From Treponema sp. (GTDB taxonomy: Bacteria; Spirochaetota; Spirochaetia; Treponematales; Treponemataceae), in NCBI GenBank assembly GCA_017651065.1, contig JAGCDP010000024.1, positions 37,818 to 101,817 on the forward strand: a stretch of 64,000 nt of DNA, written 5' to 3'. Within the stretch, counting starts at the first letter, position 1. Each line of letters begins with the position of its first letter. Under the pieces are notes generated by a model, which worked only from the letters and a program-made list of their open reading frames with translations, had not been told where the DNA came from and did no database searches. Shown in pieces: positions 34,228 through 42,432 of this stretch. Both the position numbers and the translations under genes were made by a program.

Positions 34228-35943
34228 CTAAATATTGTTCAACCTGTTATCGGAAATTGCTTTGAACTCGTCAATGGTAAAGCGGCTGAGTAATTCCTTT
34301 GTGCTCGAAATCATCTTTGGGCTCATACTCAAATTGCGGATTCCCATACCTGCCAAAACCATAATACTGTCTGGTCGGCCTGCCATTTCACCGCATACAG
34401 AAACAGGAATATTTGCATCCTGAGCTGCTGTGATTGTTGTCTGAATAAGGCGCAGAACTGCAAGATTAAATTCGTTGTAAAGACCTGCAACATGCTGATT
34501 TTCGCGGTCAACACCAAGCGTATATTGTGTAAGGTCGTTTGTACCAAGACTGAAGAAGTCACTGATTTTTGCAAGACAATCACTTGTAAGGGCAGCGGCT
34601 GCAGTTTCGACCATAATTCCAACAGGAGTTGCCGGATTAAAATCGATTTTTTCGGCTGTGAGCTCTTCCTTAACCTGTTTTATGAGTGTAAGGGCTTCTT
34701 TTACCTGGTCAACGCTCGAAATAAGCGGAAGCATAATCCTTAAGTTACCAAAAACACTTGCACGGTAAAGGGCACGAAGCTGAGTTTTAAATACATTTGG
34801 ACATTCAAGACTAAGGCGGATTGCACGTAAGCCCATAAGAGGATTCTTTTCCTCGAACATAGGCATGTCTACGGCATTAATCAGTTTATCACCACCGGCA
34901 TCCAAAGTACGGATTGTTACAGGTTTGTCTCCCATTATCTGAAGAACCTGCTTGTAAGCTTCAAACTGAGTCTGCTCGCTGAAGGAACGGGCTGCAGCAT
35001 TAAGCGAAACACCGTTCTGGCTCATATAAAGGAACTCTGTACGGAAAAGTCCGATTCCGTCTGCTCCTTCTGCCTTTGCAATTTCTGCTTCTTCCGGGGT
35101 TCCTATGTTTGCAAAAAGCTGGAATCTTGTTCCATCCTGAGTTACTGCAGGTTTGTCCAGATATTTTTTAAGTTCAAGTTTATGCTGGTATTCTTCGCGG
35201 ATTTTTGCCTTGTATTCGTTGATTGTTGTAATATCTGGGCTTACAAGAACTTCTGCAGAAGTACCGTCTATGATGACTGTTTCGCCGTTATGAACTTTTT
35301 TGTTTATGTTTTCAAGGCCTGTAATGGTTGGAATGCCATAGTTACGTGCAAGAATTACTACGTGAGAAGAAACTCCGCCTTCACTAAGGGCAAGACCTGC
35401 AATTTTTCGTTTTGAAAGAATGATTGTATCAGAAGAGCTCAGGGCGTTTGCAAAAATAACAGCTCCATCCGGTACACTATTGATGTCAAAAGGATGAATA
35501 TCAAGCATTTCATCAAGAACACGGCCAAAAACATCGGTAATATCCTGGGCACGTTCAGAAAGATATTCGTTTCCGGACTGTCTAAGGCGCTGGGCATATT
35601 CTTCTGCCTTAAAATTCAGGGAGTATTCAATGTTAAAGAGCTCTTTTTCGTAAAACTCGCGGGTTTCTTTTAAGAAAACAGGGTCTTCGAGCATAAGAAT
35701 ATATGTTTCAAAAACTTCGCGCTGGATTTTATCCTTAGGATCTGTGCGTGAAAGAGAGTCAAGATAACTGTTAAGCTCAAAAATTACATTCTGAGAAGCA
35801 TACTCAAACCTGCTCCAGCCGTCATTCAGCTGGTCAATCTTAATATGATGCTGAGTAATTGCGCGTTTTACCGGGTCCGGAATAACAAAAGCCGTGCCAA
35901 TGCCAACTCCATCCGCAGCGGGAATACCTAAAAATACTTCCAT
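34228..35943 (-). CDS. ptsI: Phosphoenolpyruvate-protein phosphotransferase (Enzyme I)
   Basis: A 571-residue Enzyme I, which moves phosphate from PEP to HPr. The phosphorylated His194 is in SEGGVSSHVVILAR; the PEP-binding barrel has LFRTEFLYM, PVTIRTLDAGGDK, GLRAIRLS and the C-terminal SVCGEMAGR. In treponemes the system is usually incomplete and thought to be regulatory (general knowledge, not visible here). The promoter has an extended -10 and leaves only 8 nt before the ATG. Operon: ptsI-der-merR. Confidence 0.96.
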   Translation of the reverse strand: MEVFLGIPAADGVGIGTAFVIPDPVKRAITQHHIKIDQLNDGWSRFEYASQNVIFELNSYLDSLSRTDPKDKIQREVFETYILMLEDPVFLKETREFYEKELFNIEYSLNFKAEEYAQRLRQSGNEYLSERAQDITDVFGRVLDEMLDIHPFDINSVPDGAVIFANALSSSDTIILSKRKIAGLALSEGGVSSHVVILARNYGIPTITGLENINKKVHNGETVIIDGTSAEVLVSPDITTINEYKAKIREEYQHKLELKKYLDKPAVTQDGTRFQLFANIGTPEEAEIAKAEGADGIGLFRTEFLYMSQNGVSLNAAARSFSEQTQFEAYKQVLQIMGDKPVTIRTLDAGGDKLINAVDMPMFEEKNPLMGLRAIRLSLECPNVFKTQLRALYRASVFGNLRIMLPLISSVDQVKEALTLIKQVKEELTAEKIDFNPATPVGIMVETAAAALTSDCLAKISDFFSLGTNDLTQYTLGVDRENQHVAGLYNEFNLAVLRLIQTTITAAQDANIPVSVCGEMAGRPDSIMVLAGMGIRNLSMSPKMISSTKELLSRFTIDEFKAISDNRLNNI

Positions 35944-35951
35944 AGAAAGAT

Positions 35952-35981
35952 ATTATATCATAAAAAAGACGATAATAGCAA
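35952..35981 (-). promoter_or_regulatory. Promoter of ptsI-der-merR, near-leaderless
   Basis: TTGCTA (35976-35981), 18-nt spacer ending TGA, TATAAT (35952-35957), then 8 nt to the ATG at 35943. No Shine-Dalgarno. Confidence 0.6.
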
Positions 35982-36000
35982 TTTATATGCAATCATGTGG

Positions 36001-36202
36001 GAAAAAATCGCTCCCAGCCGAAATGCAAACAGTTAGAAAACAAATCTGCTCCCGCTAAGGAACGTCCGCAAACTACGGCGAGACTTGCAAAGTAAGATTT
36101 TACTCGCTTCGCTCGGCAAGCCTCGAAGTAGTTTGCGGCCGCCCCTTAGCTCCGCAGCTTTGTTTTCGAATATGTTTAAAAATCGGCTTACGCGATTTTT
36201 TC
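36001..36202. repeat. 202-bp imperfect inverted-repeat element of unknown type
   Basis: The two halves are imperfect reverse complements over about 95 nt. The tips pair perfectly (GAAAAAATCGC 36001-36011 with GCGATTTTTTC 36192-36202), and the inner arms pair well: GCTAAGG, CCGCAAACTAC, CGAG and CTTGC occur in order in both. It is more GC-rich than its surroundings and has no ORF. It fills the gap between divergent ptsI and the end of the membrane-protein gene. It could be a MITE-like element or a structured RNA. Confidence 0.75.
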
Positions 36203-36229
36203 AAACTGGTATTTATAATTACTATTTCT

Positions 36230-36913
36230 TTATTTTTTGAGATTTATCTTTCTATTGCCTATCCAAAGCCCGAGGGAAATTAACCAGGTGATGAGGAGCA
36301 TGGCGGGGATGGCTATGAAGGCGTTGGTTATTTTGCCACCTAGGAAGCCGTACCAGTCGTAATCTTTTAGGGGGTGGCCGTTTCCGGAATGTGCAAAAAC
36401 GTTGATGGTGTAAAAAATGGCGTAAGTTGCCATTGAAATTATTCCAAAAAGGGAATCTTTTAGCGAAAGATTGGTGTCTTCTTCAAAAAATATGAAAGTG
36501 ATGACAGAAAGCAGTGGAATTATAAGGTGATAAAGGAAGTTGTTGTCAATGTAAAGAATGTACCAGTGTTCCCCAAACTGAGGAATTAAAAAGAAGGCTG
36601 TAACAAGCATTGTAAGAGAAAGGCCTGTAGCCGCTGTCAATCGTACAAGATGCAGGAGTTTGGGAAGCTTTGTGCGTTTACCTTTTGCGAGTGAAATTTC
36701 AAAAATAAGGTAAATCAAAGCCATAATTCCGCCCAGAACATTAGAATCTACAGTAAAATACTTAAAGGCTGTAAGGTTCGATGCTGTAAAAGCAAGAACT
36801 TCATCAGACCGTCCTGAAAAATTTACTCCCAGAATTAGACAGGTGGTAGCATAGGCGGTGAGACAAAAAATCAAACCATTTAAAATTATTGAAACTATTG
36901 CTTTCTTTTTCAT
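36230..36913 (-). CDS. Six-helix integral membrane protein, Pr6Pr-like
   Basis: A 227-residue membrane protein with about six transmembrane helices. The segment FKYFTVDSNVLGGIMALIY after the first helix, and the loops between helices, resemble the Pr6Pr family (FRYFTxQSN motif), whose function is not established; resemblance to eukaryotic AIG1/FAR-17a proteins is also possible. It is transcribed alone. Its promoter places the -10 only 7 nt before the ATG. Confidence 0.75.
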   Translation of the reverse strand: MKKKAIVSIILNGLIFCLTAYATTCLILGVNFSGRSDEVLAFTASNLTAFKYFTVDSNVLGGIMALIYLIFEISLAKGKRTKLPKLLHLVRLTAATGLSLTMLVTAFFLIPQFGEHWYILYIDNNFLYHLIIPLLSVITFIFFEEDTNLSLKDSLFGIISMATYAIFYTINVFAHSGNGHPLKDYDWYGFLGGKITNAFIAIPAMLLITWLISLGLWIGNRKINLKK

Positions 36914-36920
36914 ATCTTTA

Positions 36921-36948
36921 ATAATACAAAACTTTTTATATGAGTCAA
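36921..36948 (-). promoter_or_regulatory. Promoter of the Pr6Pr-like gene, leaderless layout
   Basis: TTGACT (36943-36948), 16-nt spacer, TATTAT (36921-36926), 7 nt to the ATG at 36913. No Shine-Dalgarno. Confidence 0.6.
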
Positions 36949-36958
36949 GTTTTATTGT

Positions 36959-36988
36959 TTGACAGAAGTTGTCTGGGGGGGGTATAAT
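36959..36988 (+). promoter_or_regulatory. Promoter with a poly-G tract in the spacer (phase-variation candidate)
   Basis: TTGACA (36959-36964), 18-nt spacer ending in eight G (36975-36982), TATAAT (36983-36988). Changing the G count by slippage would change the -35/-10 spacing, with 17 as the optimum. It drives the lipoprotein gene at 37019, which has a good Shine-Dalgarno (AAGGAG). Poly-G tracts in promoters control surface-protein genes in Treponema pallidum. Confidence 0.8.
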
Positions 36989-37018
36989 AGAAGAAATATA
37001 TAAAAAAAGGAGATTTTT

Positions 37019-37684
37019 ATGAAAAAGAGTTTAAAACTTGTTGCACTGGTATTTATTCTTGCGTCAATGGTTTTGAGTTGTAAGACATCTGTAGACAAAT
37101 TTTCATGGACAGAGTCAGCAGCTTTGTATTCATTCTCTTATGATGAAAACAACACTCGTCTGGTTAGTAATGGCAAAACTTTTATCTATACCTCAGATAA
37201 TAATCTGCCTAATTATACATATCCAACTCAAGCTGGCTATTTCCGCACTACATCCTGGCGTATAACTAAAGAGAATATTTTTACAGGTTTTAAGGCAACA
37301 GCAAGCACAAGTCCTGCAGGTACACCTTATGGTTTTGCTTTCTGTATAAGTATAGATGGTAGTAATAATTGGACATACTACAATCTTTATTTGCAGGGCA
37401 ATACTTTTCTTGTTGATTATGTACCTTATATTGGTGATGCAACTGCAGTAATTAACTGGACTCAAGATGATGCAATAAATGCAAGTGGAACAAATACAGT
37501 TAAAGTTTATACCGATGATAATTCTTCAATTGTTATTGAAATAAATGGAACAGTTGTTGGAACAATAAGAAATCCTGTGTTAAAATCAGGCTATGTTGGT
37601 GTTATTGGTTGTGTAACTACTGAATCATATCAAAATAATTTAACAATAGGATCAACATATACCTTCAGCGAATTCCAGTATTAA
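37019..37684 (+). CDS. Lipoprotein with jelly-roll-like (LamG/DUF1080-type) domain
   Basis: A 221-residue lipoprotein. The signal MKKSLKLVALVFILASMVLS ends at a lipobox VLSC (Cys21). The mature part is all-beta with alternating aromatic strands (WRITKENIFTGFKATAST; YGFAFCISIDGSNNWTYYNL; IVIEINGTVVGTIRNPVLKS; GYVGVIGC), reminiscent of concanavalin-like lectin folds; carbohydrate binding is a guess. The promoter contains the G8 tract. It is likely surface-exposed and switched on and off (inference). Confidence 0.78.
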   Translation: MKKSLKLVALVFILASMVLSCKTSVDKFSWTESAALYSFSYDENNTRLVSNGKTFIYTSDNNLPNYTYPTQAGYFRTTSWRITKENIFTGFKATASTSPAGTPYGFAFCISIDGSNNWTYYNLYLQGNTFLVDYVPYIGDATAVINWTQDDAINASGTNTVKVYTDDNSSIVIEINGTVVGTIRNPVLKSGYVGVIGCVTTESYQNNLTIGSTYTFSEFQY

Positions 37685-37714
37685 TATCATTCATAGGGGA
37701 TTAACCCTATAACC

Positions 37715-37771
37715 TTGATAATAACCTCATTGTGTAATATAATTATTCTATTATTTTATACACAATGAGGT
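37715..37771 (+). promoter_or_regulatory. Promoter of cellobiose phosphorylase with inverted-repeat operator around the -10
   Basis: TTGATA (37715-37720), 17-nt spacer, TATAAT (37738-37743). A perfect 13-bp inverted repeat places one arm, ACCTCATTGTGTA (37724-37736), in the spacer and the other, TACACAATGAGGT (37759-37771), just after the start site. Because the left arm is upstream of the predicted start, this is more likely a DNA operator than an RNA hairpin. GAGG in the right arm is the ribosome site. Confidence 0.75.
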
Positions 37772-37780
37772 ATTTTTTTT

Positions 37781-40258
37781 ATGAAGTTTGGACACTTTGA
37801 TGACGCCAACCGCGAGTATGTTATTGAAACTCCTCGCACACCTTATCCTTGGATCAACTATCTTGGAACACAGGGATTTTTCTCGTTAATTTCGAATACT
37901 GCCGGAGGATACAGCTTCTATAAAGATGCACGCCTTCGCCGCATTACACGTTACCGCTATAACAATGTACCTATAGACATGGGCGGACGTTATTTTTACA
38001 TCAACGACAACGGAACAATCTGGAATCCGGGCTGGTCTCCTGTAAAGACAGAGCTTGATGCTTACGAATGCCGCCATGGTATGGGCTATACAATCATCAC
38101 AGGTAAAAAGAATGACCTTAAAGCACAGGTTACTTTCTTTGTTCCACAGGATTATGATGGCGAAGTTCAGCAGGTAGTTCTTACAAATGAAGGAAACTCA
38201 GACAAGACATTTAAGTTCTGGTCATTTGCTGAATGGTGTCTTTGGGATGCTCAGGATGACTGTACAAACTTCCAGAGAAACTTTTCTACTGGCCGCGTAG
38301 AAATCAAAGATTCTGTAATTTATCACAAAACTGAATACCGCGACCGCCGCAATCACTATGCATTCTATTCTGTAAACGACAAGATTGACGGTTATGATAC
38401 AGACCGCGATACATTCATTGGTCTTTATAACGGCTTCCACAATCCTCAGGCTGTTCTTGACGGAAAGTGCGGCAACTCTCTTGCAGACGGATGGTCTCCA
38501 ATTGCTTCACACTATAAGGAAATCACACTTAAGGCAGGCGAATCAAAGACTTTAGTATTCGTACTTGGCTATGTAGAAATGCCTGTTGAAAAGAAATTCG
38601 AAGCAGACGGCAAGACAATCAACAAAGAAAAAGCTCTTGCTATGATTGAAAAATACAACACTCCCGAAAAGTTTGCTGCCGGTATGAAAGAGCTCCGTGC
38701 TTACTGGGATAAGCTCCTTGGCATCCTCAACGTAAACACACCGGAAGACAAAGTAAACCGCATGGTAAACATCTGGAACCAGTATCAGTGTATGGTTACC
38801 TTCAACCTTTCACGTTCTGCTTCTTACTTTGAATCTGGAATTGGTCGTGGTATGGGCTTCCGCGATTCTAACCAGGATATTCTTGGCTTTGTTCACCAGA
38901 TTCCTGACCGTGCACGCGAACGCCTTATTGATATTGCTTCTACTCAGCTTGAAGACGGTGGATGTTATCACCAGTACCAGCCTCTTACTAAGAAGGGTAA
39001 TGCAGACATTGGTGGAGACTTCTCTGATGACCCGCTCTGGATGATTCTTTCTGTTTCTGCATACATCAAGGAAACAGGCGACTGGTCAATCTTGGACGCA
39101 AAGGTTCCTTATGACAACGACGAGTCTAAGGCTAAGTCAATGCTCGATCACCTTACAGTAAGCTTCTATCACATTGTAAATAATCTTGGACCACACGGAC
39201 TTCCACTTGCAATGCGTGCAGACTGGAATGACTGTATCAACCTTTCATGCTTCTCTGACACACCGGGAGAAAGCTTCCAGACATATACAAACCCTAAGTT
39301 CAAGGCTGAAGGCGGCTACTCAAAGGTTGCCGAATCTGTATTCGTTGCTGCTTTGTTCACATACGTTGGACCAAACTTCGTAGGAATCCTCAATCATTTG
39401 GGCAAGAAGGATGAAGCAGCTAAGGCTCAGGCAGAAATCGACAAGATGAAGAAGGTTATGATGGATTCTGCATGGGACGGCAACTGGTTCATGCGTGCAT
39501 ACGACGCTTACGGCAAAAAGATGGGTTCTAAGGAATGCGAAGAAGGACAGATCTTCATTGAACCACAGGGCTTTGCAATCATGTCTGATATCGATAAGGA
39601 TGCAACAAAGAAAACTCTTGCCGCAATTGATGAACGCCTGAACACAAAGCATGGTCTTGTTTTGAATAACCCTGCATTCTCTAAGTACTATATTCAGTAC
39701 GGTGAGATTTCTACATATCCGGGCGGATACAAAGAAAATGCCGGTATCTTTACACACAACAACGCATGGATTATCTGTGCTGCCGCTTATGCCGGAGAAG
39801 GTGACCAGGCATTCAAGTACTACTCAGAAATTGCACCAGCCTTTACAGAAGAAACTTCTGATCTTCACAAGACAGAACCTTATGTATACGGCCAGATGAT
39901 TGGCGGTAAGGACGCAGGTTCTGATATCGGTCAGACAGGCAAGAACTTTGGTCAGGGCAAGAACTCTTGGCTTACAGGTACAGCTGCCTGGAACATGGTC
40001 GCAATCAGCCAGTACATCCTTGGTATTCAGCCGGACTTTGACGGACTTAAGGTAGATCCTTCTATCCCTGCTAATTGGGATGGCTTTACAGCAACACGTC
40101 TTTTCCGCGGTGCTAAATACAACATCACAATCAAAAACCCAAGCCACGTTTGCAAGGGCGTAAAGAGTTTGGTTGTAGATGGAACAGCTGTTGAAGGCTG
40201 CGTTGTGCCTTTTGTTGAAGGTAAGAAAGAAGTTAATGTAGAGATTACATTAGGATAA
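37781..40258 (+). CDS. GH94 cellobiose phosphorylase
   Basis: An 825-residue cytoplasmic enzyme that splits cellobiose with phosphate into glucose-1-phosphate and glucose, saving ATP. Domain order is as in the family: N-terminal beta-sandwich (1 to about 280, [20 protein letters not shown]), helical linker, (alpha/alpha)6 barrel with [16 protein letters not shown] and the [11 protein letters not shown] motif (479-489) that holds the general acid, and a C-terminal beta domain ([15 protein letters not shown]). No signal peptide. Codons are strongly biased (CTC, AAC, GAC), indicating high expression. Cellodextrin phosphorylase is less likely because of length and motif order. Confidence 0.92.
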   Translation: MKFGHFDDANREYVIETPRTPYPWINYLGTQGFFSLISNTAGGYSFYKDARLRRITRYRYNNVPIDMGGRYFYINDNGTIWNPGWSPVKTELDAYECRHGMGYTIITGKKNDLKAQVTFFVPQDYDGEVQQVVLTNEGNSDKTFKFWSFAEWCLWDAQDDCTNFQRNFSTGRVEIKDSVIYHKTEYRDRRNHYAFYSVNDKIDGYDTDRDTFIGLYNGFHNPQAVLDGKCGNSLADGWSPIASHYKEITLKAGESKTLVFVLGYVEMPVEKKFEADGKTINKEKALAMIEKYNTPEKFAAGMKELRAYWDKLLGILNVNTPEDKVNRMVNIWNQYQCMVTFNLSRSASYFESGIGRGMGFRDSNQDILGFVHQIPDRARERLIDIASTQLEDGGCYHQYQPLTKKGNADIGGDFSDDPLWMILSVSAYIKETGDWSILDAKVPYDNDESKAKSMLDHLTVSFYHIVNNLGPHGLPLAMRADWNDCINLSCFSDTPGESFQTYTNPKFKAEGGYSKVAESVFVAALFTYVGPNFVGILNHLGKKDEAAKAQAEIDKMKKVMMDSAWDGNWFMRAYDAYGKKMGSKECEEGQIFIEPQGFAIMSDIDKDATKKTLAAIDERLNTKHGLVLNNPAFSKYYIQYGEISTYPGGYKENAGIFTHNNAWIICAAAYAGEGDQAFKYYSEIAPAFTEETSDLHKTEPYVYGQMIGGKDAGSDIGQTGKNFGQGKNSWLTGTAAWNMVAISQYILGIQPDFDGLKVDPSIPANWDGFTATRLFRGAKYNITIKNPSHVCKGVKSLVVDGTAVEGCVVPFVEGKKEVNVEITLG

Positions 40259-40259
40259 G

Positions 40260-40288
40260 AGATTCCCGGGTCAAGCCCGGGAATGACA
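40260..40288. repeat. Dispersed palindromic repeat, family D
   Basis: GATTCCCGGGTCAAGCCCGG plus GAATGAC: arms ATTCCCGGG/CCCGGGAAT. Directly after the GH94 stop; probable 3' stem-loop. Confidence 0.8.
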
Positions 40289-40294
40289 CAGTTT

Positions 40295-40322
40295 GTCATT
40301 GTCGGGCTTGACCCGACAATCT
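40295..40322. repeat. Dispersed palindromic repeat, family D
   Basis: GTCATTGTCGGGCTTGACCC plus GACAATC, the same core as the 15391 copy. Confidence 0.8.
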
Positions 40323-40335
40323 GTTAAATAGAAAC

Positions 40336-40421
40336 GTCATTGCGAGCGAAGCGTGGCAATCCAGTTATTAAAATGCATTCTAATAACTGGATTGCCACGT
40401 CGTTTCACTCCTCGCAATGAC
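40336..40421. repeat. Dispersed repeat family A, extended inverted pair
   Basis: GTCATTGCGAGCGAAGCGTG...CCAGTTATTA, a short loop, then TAATAACTGG...CTCGCAATGAC. The unique middle is itself part of the palindrome (GGCAATCCAGTTATTA pairs on). It sits between convergent GH94 and GH43 genes, a likely bidirectional terminator. Confidence 0.85.
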
Positions 40422-40429
40422 GTTTTCTT

Positions 40430-41398
40430 TTACCATTCCATACCATCCATTGTCTGGATAGAACCATCAGGATTAAACTTTAATTCGCGGAACTTTACGT
40501 TGCGCTTCTGGTTTACGCCGTTTGAGCGTTCACAGTCGTGGTAGAAGAGGTACCACTTTCCGTTGAATTCGAGGATTGAGTGGTGTGTTGTCCATCCAAG
40601 AACAGGAGTAAGAATTTTTCCGCCGTATGTGTATGGACCGTAAACATTCTTGCTGGTTGCCCAGTTCAAAAAGTGGGTTGTTCCTGTTGAATATGTAAAG
40701 TAGTAGGTATCGCCTTTCTTAAAGAGCCATGGGTCTTCAAAGTAGCGGCGGTCTTCGTCTTTACCAAGTAAAGGCTTTCCGTTTTCGTCTACAATTACAA
40801 GGTCGCGTGGAGCTTCTGCAAGTTCAAGCATGTTCTCTTTCATCAAAGCAATTTTTGGAGTACAGGCTTCTTCTTCGCGTGGTTCCTTGTTGTCGGCACC
40901 CCAGGTGTTGTTGCGGTACTGATCAAGCTGTCCGCCCCAGAGTCCACCGAATGTAAGGTAGTATTTTCCGTCTGTATCTGGGAAACAGCATGGGTCAATA
41001 CTGTATGTTCCCTGAATGTAGTCATCTTCCGGCTTGAAAGGACCTTCCGGTTTGTCTCCAACTGCAACACCAACTCGGAACATTCCTGTTTTGTCGCGGG
41101 CTGGGAAGAAGAAATAGTATTTACCGTTGCGTTCTACGCAGTCTGGAGCCCAAAGCTGTTTGCTTGCCCATTTAACATCATCAAGTGTAAAAACACATCC
41201 GCAATCACGTGGATAAGTTTCTGTATCCTTCATTTCATAGACATGATAGTCTTTCATGTCATACTGATCGCCGTTATCGTTGTTTTCTACATCAATATCT
41301 TCATCATGTGAAGGATAAATATAGATTTTTCCATTAAAAACGTGTGCCGAAGGATCAGCTGTATAAAGGTCGTTTACTAAAGGTCTTCTTTCAATCAT
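40430..41398 (-). CDS. GH43 glycoside hydrolase (beta-xylosidase / arabinofuranosidase type)
   Basis: A 322-residue single-domain GH43 five-blade propeller enzyme. The three catalytic acids are visible: base Asp in TADPSAHVFNGK, pKa-modulating Asp in YSIDPCCF, acid Glu in RYFEDPWLF. No signal peptide is seen, so it works on imported xylo- or arabino-oligosaccharides. The ATG has GGAGA upstream. It is convergent with the cellobiose phosphorylase. Substrate choice (xylosidase versus arabinofuranosidase) cannot be fixed. Confidence 0.92.
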   Translation of the reverse strand: MIERRPLVNDLYTADPSAHVFNGKIYIYPSHDEDIDVENNDNGDQYDMKDYHVYEMKDTETYPRDCGCVFTLDDVKWASKQLWAPDCVERNGKYYFFFPARDKTGMFRVGVAVGDKPEGPFKPEDDYIQGTYSIDPCCFPDTDGKYYLTFGGLWGGQLDQYRNNTWGADNKEPREEEACTPKIALMKENMLELAEAPRDLVIVDENGKPLLGKDEDRRYFEDPWLFKKGDTYYFTYSTGTTHFLNWATSKNVYGPYTYGGKILTPVLGWTTHHSILEFNGKWYLFYHDCERSNGVNQKRNVKFRELKFNPDGSIQTMDGMEW

Positions 41399-41470
41399 AA
41401 ATTGTTCTCCTGTATGAATTTATTGTATATCATTTTTGGATTTTTTCAATAATATAAATTCCCTATGTTA

Positions 41471-41541
41471 TGGATTGCCGCGTCGCTGCGCTCCTCGCAA
41501 TGACGAAAGGCCACGTCATTGCGAGCGAAGCGTGGCAATCT
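41471..41541. repeat. Dispersed repeat family A, two inverted copies
   Basis: TGGATTGCCGCGTCGCTGCG...CAATGAC, 9-nt gap, GTCATTGCGAGCGAAGCGTG...GCAATCTA, directly after the sugar-kinase stop at 41545 (minus strand). Confidence 0.85.
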
Positions 41542-41544
41542 ACT

Positions 41545-42432
41545 TTACTGTATACTTCCCGGCACCTCAGAAAGGGCATTTTGTGCCGCACACCAGGTTC
41601 CTTTTTCAAGTGCCTTCTGAATGTTGCCGGTGTTGAGGTATTCGTGTAAAAAGCCTGCATTAAAGCTGTCGCCGCATGCAATTGTGTTTACGGCATCTAC
41701 TTTAAGGGTAGGGCATTCAAAAAACTTACCGTGGTCGGCAGCAAGTGTAGAATCTGTTCCGCGTGTAATAACAAAGATGTTGTTGTATTCAAGGCTTTTT
41801 GCGCAGATATTTTCCTGATTTGCAGGCAGACCGAAGGTTGCCTCAAACTCATCGCCGTTGATTTTTACAATGGAAGGTACTGCAGTTTTAAGCGCACATT
41901 TCAGTTCATCGCCAATGAAGTCTGCAAGAACAGTTTTCCCTTTGTCCAGCGCAATTCCGCAGAGGACTGCATAAATGTCTGACGACCATTTTCCTTGGCG
42001 GCTTCCTGCTAAAAGCATTGCATCACATTCATCAAGCTTTTCGGTAATCAGTTTAAGGAATTTTATTTCGGTATTTGAATAGTCTTCTTGTGGAACAGGT
42101 TCGCCTGCAATAAGCTCTGTTGTTGTGCCGGCAGAAGAGTCGAGCAAGGTCCAGCAGTCGCGGATTTTTCCAGGGGCATCAACGTACCACAAATCAAGGC
42201 CATCGCGTTCTGCAAGTTCAATAAATTCCGCAGAGTTTTTCTGACCAAGCGGGCATACAGTAACAGCGCTTCCTTTTTCAAGCTGAGCAAGCACGCGTGC
42301 AGAGTTCACAGCTTTCCCGGAAGCATAAAGCCCATAGTGATGAGCCCTGTTTATTTTTTCAAGAGCAAGCTTTTCAAAAACAACAGTCCGCTGGTAAGTT
42401 GCACTCATACAAACACAAAGGATTTTTTTCAT
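41545..42432 (-). CDS. PfkB-family sugar kinase (1-phosphofructokinase/LacC-like)
   Basis: A 295-residue ribokinase-fold kinase. The N-terminal ASGKAVNSARVLAQL resembles GGKGxNVARVL of the FruK/LacC group. The C-terminal signature is VDAVNTIACGDSFNAGF, where the usual GAGD anion hole is ACGD; the catalytic Asp is kept. A sugar-phosphate substrate is likely. The ATG overlaps the folE2 stop (ATGA), and its ribosome site AGGGA lies in a family-C repeat that also encodes the FolE2 tail. Confidence 0.87.
   Translation of the reverse strand: MKKILCVCMSATYQRTVVFEKLALEKINRAHHYGLYASGKAVNSARVLAQLEKGSAVTVCPLGQKNSAEFIELAERDGLDLWYVDAPGKIRDCWTLLDSSAGTTTELIAGEPVPQEDYSNTEIKFLKLITEKLDECDAMLLAGSRQGKWSSDIYAVLCGIALDKGKTVLADFIGDELKCALKTAVPSIVKINGDEFEATFGLPANQENICAKSLEYNNIFVITRGTDSTLAADHGKFFECPTLKVDAVNTIACGDSFNAGFLHEYLNTGNIQKALEKGTWCAAQNALSEVPGSIQ

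Noticed and set aside
36001..36202. CRISPR array or tRNA in the 202-bp element
   Set aside because: There is a single large inverted repeat, no direct repeats with spacers, and no cloverleaf or anticodon arm.
37724..37771. Rho-independent terminator of the 37019 lipoprotein
   Set aside because: The stem is followed by eight T, but a promoter (TTGATA-17-TATAAT) lies between and around the arms and the T-run directly precedes the GH94 ATG, so an operator is the better reading; weak termination of upstream transcripts remains possible.
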